Below are positions 19,714 to 28,371 of a stretch of 64,000 nt of DNA, piece after piece. Numbering within the stretch: the stretch's first letter is position 1; each line of letters opens with the position of its first letter. The notes below the pieces were generated by a model that had not been told where the DNA came from, searched no databases, and saw only the letters and a program-made list of their open reading frames with translations. Where the stretch lies: positions 1-64,000 of the forward strand of contig NZ_SMFL01000007.1 of the NCBI RefSeq assembly GCF_004349265.1, read 5' to 3'. The translations under genes and the position numbers were made by a program. Source of the DNA: Dyadobacter psychrotolerans. GTDB taxonomy: Bacteria > Bacteroidota > Bacteroidia > Cytophagales > Spirosomataceae.

Positions 19714-21837
19714 ATGAGCAGTTCAAAAGCAGACCAGTACAAGTACGTAAGTTATTTATGGGACGATGAAAAAGCGGCTTCCTTGGGTGATGACCAGGTA
19801 GCACTTCTTCTTTACCGTTCTAATCTGTTGGGTGCAGATCTTCGTCTGACCAACTATGCTGGTGGTAATACAAGTTGCAAAACAATTGAAAAAGATCCAT
19901 TGACAGGAAATCCTGTCGAAGTAATGTGGATCAAAGGTTCCGGCGGAGACATCGGAACACTAACAAGAAGCGGACTGGCAGGATTGTATCAGGATCGTCT
20001 GCATAATCTGAAAAGCATTTACCGCGGACTGGAATTTGAAGATGAAATGGTTGAGCTTTTCAATCACTGTATTTATGATCTGAAATCAAAAGCACCTTCT
20101 ATCGATACGCCTCTTCATGGTTTGCTTCCTTTCAAACACATTGATCACCTTCACCCGGATGCATTAATTGCGATTGCTGCATCGAAAGAAGGAGAAGCGA
20201 TTACAAAAGAATTATTCGGCGGAGAACTGGCGTGGGTGCCATGGCAGCGTCCTGGTTTCGATCTTGGATTGCAACTGGAACAAGCGCTTGCTGAAAATCC
20301 TGGTATACGTGGTATCGTTTTAGGTGGCCACGGATTGTTTACCTGGGGTGATACAGCTTACGAATCTTACATCAACACGCTTGATACAATCGAAAAAGCT
20401 TCGGAATATCTGGCAGCTAATTACGGCAAAACACGTCCTGTGTTCGGTGGAAAAGTTGTTGAAAATGAATCGGCAGAAACACGTCTTGAAATTGCGGGTA
20501 AACTTGCTCCTTATCTGAGAGGACTTGCATCTGACAAACAAGCGATGATAGGGCATTTTACCGATGATGAGCGTGTACTTGAATTTATCGGAAGTGCTGA
20601 TCTTTCTAAACTTGCTCCTTTGGGAACCAGCTGCCCGGATCATTTCCTGCGTACCAAAATCCGTCCGTTGGTATTGGATTTTCCTTTTGAAAAACTTACA
20701 GGAACAGATTCTGAAATACTGGATCAGATCCGTCCGCAGTTTGAAGTTTACCGTGTGGATTATCAGGCCTATTACGACCGCTGCAAGCATGATAATAGTC
20801 CGGCAGTTCGTGACCCGAATCCGGTTATTATCCTGTTGCCAGGGGTTGGTATGTTCTCTTTTGCAAAAGACAAACAAACTGCAAGAGTTGCTGCGGAATT
20901 TTATACCAATGCAATCAATGTAATGAAAGGTGCAGAAGCGATTTCTTCTTACGTTTCACTACCTGAGCAGGAAGCATTTGACATTGAGTACTGGCTTTTG
21001 GAAGAAGCTAAATTACAGCGTATGCCAAAAGAAAAAGCACTTTCACGCAAAGTGGCTATCGTTACCGGCGGATCAGGCGGAATTGGAAAAGCGATCGCTC
21101 AGAAATTCCTTCAGGAAGGTGCCTGCGTTGTCATTTCTGATATCGATGATAAAGCGCTAGCTGAAACAAAAGCTGAATTTGACGGTAAATTCGGTAAAGA
21201 TTTCTCTGCAACAGCCAACGCAAACGTGTTGGATGCAGATCAGATCAAAGCTGCTTTACATACTACAAAACTAAAATTCGGTGGCGTTGATATCGTTGTA
21301 AACTGTGCTGGTCTTTCTATCTCAAAACCGTTGGCAGAAACAACGATCAAGGATTGGGATATTTTGCAGGATGTATTGGTAAAAGGCCAGTTCCTGGTTT
21401 CTCAGGAATCCGTTGCGATCATGCGTCAGCAGGGATTGGGTGGTGACATTGTCAACATCGCAAGCAAAAATGGCCTTGTTTCAGGGCCAAACAACGTTGC
21501 CTATGGAACAGCTAAAGCGGCACAGCAGCACATGACACGTCTGTTGGCGGCTGAACTTGGCCCGGACAAAATCCGTGTGAACGTTGTGAATCCTGATGCG
21601 GTTATTTCCGGAAGTAAAATCTGGGAAAGTGGCTGGGCGGCAGGCCGTGCAAAAGCGTACGGAATCAAAATTGAAGAATTGCCGGCATATTACGCAAAAC
21701 GTACGGTTTTAGGTGCTGAAATTCATACCGAAGATATCGCAAACGGCGTTTTTGTCTTGGTAGGAGGTTTATTGAGCAAAAGCACAGGAAACGTAATCAA
21801 TGTAGACGGCGGTGTTCCGGCTGCTTTTGTAAGATAG
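19714..21837 (+). CDS. rhaEW: Bifunctional L-rhamnulose-1-phosphate aldolase / L-lactaldehyde dehydrogenase
   Basis: A 707-residue fusion of two enzymes. The N-terminal class II aldolase domain (about 1-430) has GGNTSCK, DTPLHG, HIDHLHPDA and GGHGLFTWG, which include the zinc-binding histidines. The C-terminal short-chain dehydrogenase domain (about 445-707) has VTGGSGGIGKA near 449 and the Y597-x3-K601 pair in YGTAK. In rhamnose catabolism the first domain splits rhamnulose 1-phosphate into dihydroxyacetone phosphate and L-lactaldehyde, and the second oxidises the lactaldehyde. It is followed by the isomerase gene 141 bases downstream. The symbol follows published usage for this fusion type; some databases call it rhaD. 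Confidence 0.9.
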   Translation: MSSSKADQYKYVSYLWDDEKAASLGDDQVALLLYRSNLLGADLRLTNYAGGNTSCKTIEKDPLTGNPVEVMWIKGSGGDIGTLTRSGLAGLYQDRLHNLKSIYRGLEFEDEMVELFNHCIYDLKSKAPSIDTPLHGLLPFKHIDHLHPDALIAIAASKEGEAITKELFGGELAWVPWQRPGFDLGLQLEQALAENPGIRGIVLGGHGLFTWGDTAYESYINTLDTIEKASEYLAANYGKTRPVFGGKVVENESAETRLEIAGKLAPYLRGLASDKQAMIGHFTDDERVLEFIGSADLSKLAPLGTSCPDHFLRTKIRPLVLDFPFEKLTGTDSEILDQIRPQFEVYRVDYQAYYDRCKHDNSPAVRDPNPVIILLPGVGMFSFAKDKQTARVAAEFYTNAINVMKGAEAISSYVSLPEQEAFDIEYWLLEEAKLQRMPKEKALSRKVAIVTGGSGGIGKAIAQKFLQEGACVVISDIDDKALAETKAEFDGKFGKDFSATANANVLDADQIKAALHTTKLKFGGVDIVVNCAGLSISKPLAETTIKDWDILQDVLVKGQFLVSQESVAIMRQQGLGGDIVNIASKNGLVSGPNNVAYGTAKAAQQHMTRLLAAELGPDKIRVNVVNPDAVISGSKIWESGWAAGRAKAYGIKIEELPAYYAKRTVLGAEIHTEDIANGVFVLVGGLLSKSTGNVINVDGGVPAAFVR

Positions 21838-21978
21838 ATGTAAAAGTTTTTTAGTTTGAAAAAGTTTGAAGGTTTTGGCCTTTGAACTTTTCATTCTTTA
21901 TAGCATGAATTAATTAAATTGAAAACAGCTTGTGATCAAGGCGTAGGCCTGAAGGTCATCAGCTTAAAGCTATAAAAC

Positions 21979-23262
21979 ATGAAAATCGAAAAATATCAGG
22001 TTGATCAGCATAACGACAGCTTATTTTCAAAACATAACAATCAGTTCATTTTTCTGAAAGAACAGCTTGGCGAACAGGGGATTAATGCCAATGATATCGT
22101 AAAACAGCTTGAAGCATTTCAGGTTGCGATACCAAGCTGGGCTTTGGGAACCGGCGGAACACGTTTTGGCCGTTTTTCAGGAGGAGGAGAACCGCGTAAT
22201 CTTGAAGAAAAAATTGAGGACGTAGGTTTACTTCACACCCTGAACCGTTCAAGCGGATCAATATCACTTCATATTCCCTGGGACATACCAAGTCAGGCTG
22301 AATCGGTGATCAGTCTTGCTTCTTCCCTGGACCTGACATTTGATGCTGTGAATTCCAATACTTTCCAGGATCAGAAAGATCAGGAATTGTCTTACAAATT
22401 CGGATCACTTTCTCATGTTGATAAGGCGGTAAGAAAACAGGCTGTGGATCACAACATTGAAGTAATAAAATACGGAAAAGAACTGGGATCAAAAGCACTT
22501 TCGATCTGGTTGTCTGATGGTTCATGTTTCCCGGGTCAGTCCAATTTTGTAAAATCCTTCCAGAACACGCTGGAATCTTTACAGGAAATATATGCTGCAC
22601 TTCCTGATGACTGGAAAGTGTTTGTAGAATATAAAGCCTACGAGCCAAATTTCTATTCAACAGTTATTCAGGATTGGGGAAGCTCATTGCTTTTCTGCCA
22701 GAAACTGGGAGCAAAAGCGGATGTTCTTGTTGACTTAGGCCATCATTTGCCAAATGCAAACATCGAGCAAATTGTAGCTACACTGATGATGGAAGGCCGT
22801 CTGGCTGGTTTCCATTTCAATGATTCCAAATATGGTGATGATGATTTGACAGTTGGAAGTATTCGTCCTTATATGTTGTTCCTGATTTTTGTGGAACTGG
22901 TAGAAGGAATGAAACGTGCAGGAAAGGGCAGTGATGCCTTTGCCTGGATGATTGATGCTAGCCACAACGTAAAAGATCCTTTGGAAGATTTGCTTCAATC
23001 TGTTGAGGCGATTTTGCTTTCTTATGCGCAGGCGTTACTTGTGGATCGTAACAAACTGGAACAGGCGCGTCAGCAAAACGATGTTGTTCTAGCTCAGCAG
23101 ATCCTGCAAAATGCATTCAGAACGGATGTCAGACCGTTGGTTCGTGAATCAATGCGTTTGAGCGGTGGCGCTTTGGATCCGATTGGTCTTTTTAGAAATC
23201 TTCAGGTTCGCTCAGAGCTGATGAATGAAAGGGGAAGAGTAACGGTTGCAACCGGGCTATAA
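21979..23262 (+). CDS. rhaI: L-rhamnose isomerase (RhaI-type sugar isomerase)
   Basis: A 427-residue TIM-barrel sugar isomerase that converts L-rhamnose to L-rhamnulose in the cytoplasm. Metal-binding acidic and histidine residues can be seen in VFVEYKAYEP, VDLGHHLPNANIEQI and GFHFNDSKYGDDDLT, the pattern of the RhaI class rather than E. coli RhaA. The C-terminal part, from about 340, is helical. It lies downstream of the aldolase-dehydrogenase fusion in the same direction and ends just before a strong bidirectional terminator. The combination of both genes makes the substrate assignment reasonable. Confidence 0.87.
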   Translation: MKIEKYQVDQHNDSLFSKHNNQFIFLKEQLGEQGINANDIVKQLEAFQVAIPSWALGTGGTRFGRFSGGGEPRNLEEKIEDVGLLHTLNRSSGSISLHIPWDIPSQAESVISLASSLDLTFDAVNSNTFQDQKDQELSYKFGSLSHVDKAVRKQAVDHNIEVIKYGKELGSKALSIWLSDGSCFPGQSNFVKSFQNTLESLQEIYAALPDDWKVFVEYKAYEPNFYSTVIQDWGSSLLFCQKLGAKADVLVDLGHHLPNANIEQIVATLMMEGRLAGFHFNDSKYGDDDLTVGSIRPYMLFLIFVELVEGMKRAGKGSDAFAWMIDASHNVKDPLEDLLQSVEAILLSYAQALLVDRNKLEQARQQNDVVLAQQILQNAFRTDVRPLVRESMRLSGGALDPIGLFRNLQVRSELMNERGRVTVATGL

Positions 23263-23274
23263 TCTGATTTAAAC

Positions 23275-23329
23275 AATATAAAAGCGGTTTGTACCAGGTT
23301 TAACAACCGATACAGACCGCTTTTATATT
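23275..23329. terminator. Bidirectional terminator between rhaI and the GntR gene
   Basis: AATATAAAAGCGGTTTGTA (23275-23293) pairs with 23311-23329 over 19 positions with one G-U pair. The A/T-rich outer arms supply a U tract in either direction, fitting two convergent genes. Confidence 0.85.
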
Positions 23330-24353
23330 ACAACGACTTCCTACGAATCAATGTAAACGGATTTTTAACAATCGCCTGTCTGCCCTCATTAATAAGCTCC
23401 GCAGCGGTTCGGCCCATTTGTTCATGATCAGTTGAAATGGTTGTAATTCCGTCGAGCAGGATTTCTTTTAACGGTGTTTCATTGTAGGATATGATACCGA
23501 TGTCCTTGCCGATCGCCAGCTGTTGTTCCCTGCACTTTTTGATCAGATTCACCAGGTCATTTTCTTCGATAACCACATAAGCGGCATTTTTTTGAACCAA
23601 ACTGTTTTCATGAAAGTCGTAGATGATCTCATGTTCAAACTGATGCTGAATACAGAAAATCCGGAATCCTTTTATAATTTCCTTGGGATAGGGAATAATG
23701 GTTGGGAAAATAAGGATAAGTTTTTTGTAAACCTTTAACAGATCGGTTGCTTCATTTAAAGCAGCAACAATATCTTTCTCGAAATTTTGAAAAACAGATG
23801 AATGTTTTTTACTGTTTAAATCAATGTCCTTATCAAGTAAAACCAGTTTTTCGGGCGGAATCATTTTAAGTACTTCAATCGCTTCCTCCGCTTTTTCATA
23901 AAAGTGAGGCATGATCACATAGTAGTTGTATTCACCCAGACTATTTTTGATCAGGTTTTTAAAAATATTGATATTGGAATGATGAATGTGCAGATCTACG
24001 TTGACATTACGTCCCATGTTCTCTACGAACGCGTTGTAGATCTGTTTTTTATAATTGCTTATTTTATTAAAAACCAGCAGAATACGAACCGTATTTTCAA
24101 TATCCACCCGATTGATAAAATAACCTTTTCCACGGACAGATATCAGCACGCCATCTTTAATCAGATGTTTATAGGCTTTTTCAACTGTATCTCGGGACAA
24201 TAAATATTCTTCACTTAATTGGTTAATAGAAGGTATTTTGTCGCCTCTTTTAAGTTTCCCCTTACTAATCGCCTGTAGAAGGGATTTAATAATCTGCATG
24301 TACTTGGGTGCACTTTCCTTAAACTCAATGTCAAATTGTATTTCCATTAACAC
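23328..24353 (-). CDS. GntR-family transcriptional regulator with sugar-binding-type effector domain
   Basis: A 341-residue regulator. The winged-helix GntR domain is at about 10-75, with GDKIPSINQLSEEY and VRGKGYFI. The remainder (about 85-341) has the alternating strand-helix pattern of LacI-type periplasmic-binding folds and ends LINEGRQ...LIRRKSL. Convergent with the rhamnose genes, it is the likely regulator of that operon, as GntR-type regulators are known for rhamnose genes in Bacteroidota. The effector would be rhamnose or an intermediate, by inference. The first two codons are M-L-M; a start 6 bases later (second M) is equally possible. Confidence 0.82.
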   Translation of the reverse strand: MLMEIQFDIEFKESAPKYMQIIKSLLQAISKGKLKRGDKIPSINQLSEEYLLSRDTVEKAYKHLIKDGVLISVRGKGYFINRVDIENTVRILLVFNKISNYKKQIYNAFVENMGRNVNVDLHIHHSNINIFKNLIKNSLGEYNYYVIMPHFYEKAEEAIEVLKMIPPEKLVLLDKDIDLNSKKHSSVFQNFEKDIVAALNEATDLLKVYKKLILIFPTIIPYPKEIIKGFRIFCIQHQFEHEIIYDFHENSLVQKNAAYVVIEENDLVNLIKKCREQQLAIGKDIGIISYNETPLKEILLDGITTISTDHEQMGRTAAELINEGRQAIVKNPFTLIRRKSL

Positions 24354-24429
24354 GCCAGCTGTTTAGATACCTTCAAGAGTCTATTTTAACGGAAAAATAC
24401 CCATTAATTTTCAGCTCAAACAAACAAAA

Positions 24430-24457
24430 GCCCGTTAAGAATATTTTCTCAACGGGC
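24430..24457 (-). terminator. Terminator of the Trp/Tyr-rich secreted protein gene
   Basis: GCCCGTTAAGAA (24430-24441) pairs with TTCTCAACGGGC (24446-24457) with one mismatch. On the minus strand the stem is followed by TTTTGTTTG, and it lies 20 bases after the stop codon at 24478. Confidence 0.7.
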
Positions 24458-24477
24458 CGGGTCAGGGGTTTCAGGAA

Positions 24478-25725
24478 TTATCTTGGAGATCTGCTGCTTC
24501 TCTCTGAACGCCCGCCACCGCCATTGTTATCAGATCTGGTTTCGCTTCTTCCACTATTTCTCGGAGCAGAATTTCTTTCTGCCGGAGCCGAACGTACCGC
24601 CGGGGCTTCACCACCTGATCGTCCTGAATTAGAATTTCCCATTTCTGCTGAACGCCCTGATCTGCTGCCGCGATCAGAACCTGAAGAAGGGTTTCCATAT
24701 TCACGACGTTGTTCTGCACCTGGATTGTTAGATTGTCTGGCTGGTTCGGAGCTTCTGTTGTTATACACATCCGGACTGCTGGTTCTGCCACGGCCTGGTT
24801 CAGTTTGTCCCTGTCCATACTGGCCTGATCTTTCTGAGCCTGATCTGTCAGATCCAGGGCGGTCATAACCAGGATTTGACGAGCCTGTTCTACCGTTTGA
24901 CTGACCGTATCTTCCGTTGTCATAATTTCTGTCCGCGTCATTACTGTAGCGGCCATCTATGGTTGCTGCTCTTCGGTCGTTACGATAAACCGGTGCGTTG
25001 TGATTTGGTGCATCGTACCGATCATTACTGCGACGATCCGTAATGACACGTCCTCTTTGGTTGTTATCTAACTGACGAACAGGGATACTCCTTCTGGTCA
25101 CACGTTCCATTTCATCGCGTCTTGGGCCGTAAGCATAGACCCGGTTGTTTCCGCGATAATAGTTGTTAATGATCGTGGTCTGGTTGTAAATATGAGTCAC
25201 CCGGTTGCGTGGCGCACAGTAGCTGTACCAGTTGCGTGTAGCAATGTAACGCTGAGGAACAAATACCCACCAGAATGAAGGAATATTGATCGAAATATTC
25301 ACATTCATACCCGGGCCCAGCGGAGCCCATCCGTAATAGTCACCACCTGAGCGCCAGTTAACCCAGGCCGGTCCCCATTCGTAACCGGGAATCCAGAACC
25401 AGCCATTGTAATCATCAAACGACCAGCGGCCATAATGGAAAGGGGCCCATCCCCAGTCGTAATCCGAAACCCAGGTATTCCCGTACTCAGTCACTTCCCA
25501 ATATCCATTGGTTGAATAAGGTTGAAAACCCTGGCTGACATTCGGAGTCCAGACCGATCCGTACTGAGGTGAATTGATCCAGCGTCCGTAAGGAGACAAT
25601 TCATTATAAAATGTTTGAAAAGAAATGGAAACACCGGGCTGGGCTGTCACTTTTTCGTGAACCGATAACCCGGTAAGCAGAAGCAGCGATAAGCCGAATA
25701 TCCGAAGTCTTTGCAAGGTGTTCAT
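24478..25725 (-). CDS. Secreted Trp/Tyr/Gly-rich repeat protein with low-complexity Ser/Arg tail (DUF6600-like)
   Basis: A 415-residue protein with a signal peptide (about 1-28, ending VTAQ). Residues about 35-160 contain repeated aromatic motifs: YGRWI, YGSVWTP, NGYWEVT, GNTWVSDYDWGWAPFHYGRW, NGWFWIPGYEWGPAWV and YYGWAPLGPG. These resemble the DUF6600 family of bacterial exported proteins, whose function is unknown. After about 240 the sequence becomes low-complexity, rich in R, S, G, N and D, ending SSRSPR. The skewed composition opens long frames on both strands across the tail, which are not genes. A role at the cell surface or in the matrix is plausible but not shown. Confidence 0.72.
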   Translation of the reverse strand: MNTLQRLRIFGLSLLLLTGLSVHEKVTAQPGVSISFQTFYNELSPYGRWINSPQYGSVWTPNVSQGFQPYSTNGYWEVTEYGNTWVSDYDWGWAPFHYGRWSFDDYNGWFWIPGYEWGPAWVNWRSGGDYYGWAPLGPGMNVNISINIPSFWWVFVPQRYIATRNWYSYCAPRNRVTHIYNQTTIINNYYRGNNRVYAYGPRRDEMERVTRRSIPVRQLDNNQRGRVITDRRSNDRYDAPNHNAPVYRNDRRAATIDGRYSNDADRNYDNGRYGQSNGRTGSSNPGYDRPGSDRSGSERSGQYGQGQTEPGRGRTSSPDVYNNRSSEPARQSNNPGAEQRREYGNPSSGSDRGSRSGRSAEMGNSNSGRSGGEAPAVRSAPAERNSAPRNSGRSETRSDNNGGGGRSERSSRSPR

Positions 25726-26030
25726 AGCTATATAAATTAATTGTTTTTCTTTAAATTAAAATCGACGGTTGGACTGTCCTTTTTGTTTCGGGTTTAACGA
25801 CCTTTGTATCGGCAAAAACGTTTAAACCTGCTTGCATAAATGATGTTATTTTAGTCCATTTGGTTGCAGGATTGTACGTGAAATTCGTAAATATTTGATA
25901 TATAATATTTTACAATTATTTCGGATCGTGTAAACATAGGATTTGCTTCCAAATTATGACAACCTTAAAGCGAAATTCCCCCGGGTTGTCGTATAGGTAT
26001 TAACAAACCTTAACAATAGTAAAACGAGAA
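25726..26030. other. Divergent intergenic region, 305 bases
   Basis: This lies between the secreted protein gene (minus) and arfB (plus) and should hold promoters for both. It is AT-rich. No exact TAnnTTTG box, strong hairpin or RNA gene was recognised. Confidence 0.4.
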
Positions 26031-26438
26031 ATGATAAACCCTGATACACTTCATAATGAACTTGTCTTTCAAACTGCCCGAAGCGGTGGTGCCGGCGGAC
26101 AGAATGTAAACAAGGTTGAGACGAAAGTAGAGCTGCGGTTTGACGTCAGAAATTCATCGGTTTTATCCGACAATGAAAAGGAAATACTTTATGAGAAATT
26201 AAGTACGAGGCTTACGAATGATCAGGTTCTGATTTTGTATCACCAGACTGAACGTTCGCAGCTGGCTAACAAAGAAAAGGTGGTTGAGAAGTTTAATGAC
26301 TTAATCCGTAAATCATTTACTGTTCAGAAAAAACGAAGGCCAACGCGCCCGACGCTTGCCTCTAAAACTGAAAGGCTCCAAACCAAACAGCGCAACGCCA
26401 CCGTAAAATCCCTTCGAAGAAAACCTTCGGAAGAATAA
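26031..26438 (+). CDS. arfB: Alternative ribosome-rescue factor ArfB (YaeJ-type peptidyl-tRNA hydrolase)
   Basis: A 135-residue class I release-factor-like protein without codon-recognition domains. The catalytic GGQ motif is in SGGAGGQNVNKVETKVEL (about 19-36). The basic C-terminal tail (KKRRPTRPTLASK to SLRRKPSEE, about 103-135) is the segment that in ArfB enters the empty mRNA channel. It hydrolyses peptidyl-tRNA on ribosomes stalled without a stop codon. Length and layout match the family. The MFS transporter gene follows after 31 bases and may be co-transcribed. Confidence 0.93.
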   Translation: MINPDTLHNELVFQTARSGGAGGQNVNKVETKVELRFDVRNSSVLSDNEKEILYEKLSTRLTNDQVLILYHQTERSQLANKEKVVEKFNDLIRKSFTVQKKRRPTRPTLASKTERLQTKQRNATVKSLRRKPSEE

Positions 26439-26469
26439 ATTAGTAGATGAAACGCTTCTTTGAAATTAA

Positions 26470-27714
26470 ATGGACTCAATCAGCCCTGGTAAATCTTTAA
26501 AAATAAGTTCTGTATTAACGCTGCCTGTAATCGTTGCTTCACTGGGTTATTTTGTGGATGTATATGATCTGCTGCTTTTTAATATTGTTCGTGTTCCTAG
26601 CTTAAAAGATCTCGGAATGACTGAGGAGCAGATTTCTACGGTTGGCTCTCAAATCTATAACTGGCAACAAGCCGGGCTGCTGACCGGTGGTTTTTTATGG
26701 GGCATTCTCGGAGATAGATTAGGCCGGAGATCCGTTTTGTTTGGATCGATATTAACTTATTCCCTGGCAAATATTGCGTGTGGCTTTACTTATAATGTAG
26801 AGATTTACTCAATCTTAAGATTTATAGCCGGATTTGGACTCGCAGGAGAACTGGGTGCGGGAATTACGTTAATTGCAGAAATTCTGCCAAAGGAACTTCG
26901 GGGTTACGGAGCTTCAGTGGTTGCGAGTGTGGGCCTTGCAGGTGCCATTGCAGCCTTTTTTGCTGTGAAACTTACCGACTGGCGGACAGCTTATTTTATC
27001 GGAGGCGGCATGGGGTTTGTTCTTTTAGCTTTACGTGTGAATGTGTTGGAGTCGGTTCTTTTTAATTTAAGTCTTAAAAGGCAAGCAACACGCTCAGTTC
27101 CCTGGTGGAGCATTTTTACGAATGGTTCACGGCTGGTCCGCTACATCAGGTGTATGGGAATTGGTCTGCCCACTTACATGGTCATTGGTATCTACGCTAC
27201 TTTTGGTAATGAGTTTGCAAAAGCTCTGGGTGTTCCTGGAGATGTGCAGGCGGGCAGCTGTGTACTTTATACTTATCTTGGCGTGGTAACCGGAGATTTT
27301 TTCAGCGGGATTTTGAGTCAATGGTTTCATTCACGTAAAAAAGCCATTTTTCTAATGATCCTTATGACGCTTGCAGGTACAATCTGGCTTATTTACGGAG
27401 GAATACAAACTGCAACCGTTTTATATTTTTGTTATGCCTGGCTTGGATTTTCAATCGGGTACATTGCCATGTTTCTTACCACCACAGCTGAACAATTCGG
27501 GACTAACCTGAGAGCTACCGTTACAACTTCGGTCGCCAACAATGTTCGCGCTACGGTTTTGATCAGCCTTCCGTTTTTTCAATTTCTTAAACCAAATTGG
27601 GGTGTGCTTCAATCCGGAGCAATCGTCGGTGCCATTTGTTTTTCCCTGGCTCTTCTTTCACTCTGGAAAATGGAAGAAACTTATGGCAAGGAGTTGGATT
27701 ATGAGGAGGTTTGA
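26470..27714 (+). CDS. Major facilitator superfamily transporter
   Basis: A 414-residue inner-membrane transporter with about 12 hydrophobic helices. The loop between helices 2 and 3 has the MFS motif A-like GDRLGRRSVLFG (about 81-92), and GELGAGITLIAEILPKELRG lies in helix 4 to loop 5, as in sugar/organic-acid porters. Substrate is unknown. It starts 31 bases after arfB on the same strand. Its 3' end is convergent with the toxin pseudogene, 3 bases away. Confidence 0.87.
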   Translation: MDSISPGKSLKISSVLTLPVIVASLGYFVDVYDLLLFNIVRVPSLKDLGMTEEQISTVGSQIYNWQQAGLLTGGFLWGILGDRLGRRSVLFGSILTYSLANIACGFTYNVEIYSILRFIAGFGLAGELGAGITLIAEILPKELRGYGASVVASVGLAGAIAAFFAVKLTDWRTAYFIGGGMGFVLLALRVNVLESVLFNLSLKRQATRSVPWWSIFTNGSRLVRYIRCMGIGLPTYMVIGIYATFGNEFAKALGVPGDVQAGSCVLYTYLGVVTGDFFSGILSQWFHSRKKAIFLMILMTLAGTIWLIYGGIQTATVLYFCYAWLGFSIGYIAMFLTTTAEQFGTNLRATVTTSVANNVRATVLISLPFFQFLKPNWGVLQSGAIVGAICFSLALLSLWKMEETYGKELDYEEV

Positions 27715-27717
27715 TGC

Positions 27718-27990
27718 CTAATTGTAATGTCCCTTAGTAGAAATTATTGTCACAACAATCCATTTTTTCGTCAACAGCATAAACAATTCGATGTCCCGAT
27801 TAATTCTTCTGGACCAGAAGCCAGTCAAATTGTGTTTCAATTGTTCAGGCTGACCTGTTCCGGTGTACGGATGCTTAATTAGCTCGTCTAGTAGTTTCCT
27901 TATTTTTTTGAGTACAGATTTATTTCCTGACATTTTCAGTTTTTAGATTCCCTCCATTGCCTTGGGAGTAAACTCGAGGGAATAACTCAT
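27718..27990 (-). pseudogene. YoeB/Txe-family toxin gene with a premature stop codon
   Basis: Reading from the ATG at 27990, which overlaps the antitoxin stop as ATGA, gives MSYSLEFTPKAMEGI, then TAA at 27943-27945, then KLKMSGNKSVLKKI and on to the C-terminus ending STKGHYN. The part after the stop matches YoeB-type mRNA interferases well (KHNLTGFWSRRI, C-terminal H-Y pair). A single base change from a sense codon such as GAA would explain the TAA. Translation could restart at the ATG of codon 20 (27933), but this would drop the first strand and helix. The toxin is therefore probably inactive. Confidence 0.75.
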
Positions 27991-28237
27991 AAACCAAGTA
28001 GTTTATTTAAATCAGCCTGATCAACTTTGATTGTCTTACCGTCTTTGTATTGGTTTATACCTTCCTGGATATCAGCCAGCGTTTTAGGATCCATAAAATA
28101 TTTATCCTCTTTACCAACAGGAGTTAAAGCATAGGCTTTCTCCTTCCCTCTTTGAATAATCACCTGTTCATTTCTATCAACCAAATCCATATATTATTTT
28201 GGTTGTCCCTAAACTCTCTTGAGCTGATTACAAGCAT
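27987..28237 (-). pseudogene. YefM/Phd-family antitoxin gene with a one-base frameshift
   Basis: From an ATG at 28237 the frame reads MLVISSREFRDNQN, the classic start of Phd/YefM antitoxins. After the codons for N-Q-N one A appears to be missing: CAAAATAATATATG should read CAAAATAAATATATG to give QNKYMDLVD. The rest is open in the shifted frame, MDLVDRNEQVIIQRGKEKAYALTPVG to DLNKLLGL, and is typical of the family. An internal ATG at 28190 could still give a 67-residue protein lacking the first part of the DNA-binding domain. Its stop overlaps the toxin start by 3 bases of ATGA, as in intact modules. Confidence 0.72.
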
Positions 28238-28371
28238 TTTATTTAATATTTATGTACAGGATTGGTACGCGAAATTGTAAGAAATAGTTCAGCAAAGAAA
28301 TTTGAAAAAGTGTTAAAATCGTATCAAACTGATGACTGTCTTTACATAAAAGGCCTATGTAGCCTTGTTTT

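Noticed and set aside
20320..20877. A 185-codon minus-strand frame inside the rhamnose aldolase gene
   Set aside because: Fully within a well-supported gene; product rich in Cys/Arg/Phe without family resemblance.
24524..24868. A plus-strand frame of 114 codons antisense to the same tail
   Set aside because: Same compositional cause; rich in Pro/Ser/Leu with no signal or domain.
24471..24956. A 161-codon open frame on the minus strand overlapping the low-complexity tail of the Trp/Tyr-rich protein gene
   Set aside because: It is in another frame of the same strand, has no recognisable domain, and results from the repetitive composition of the tail.
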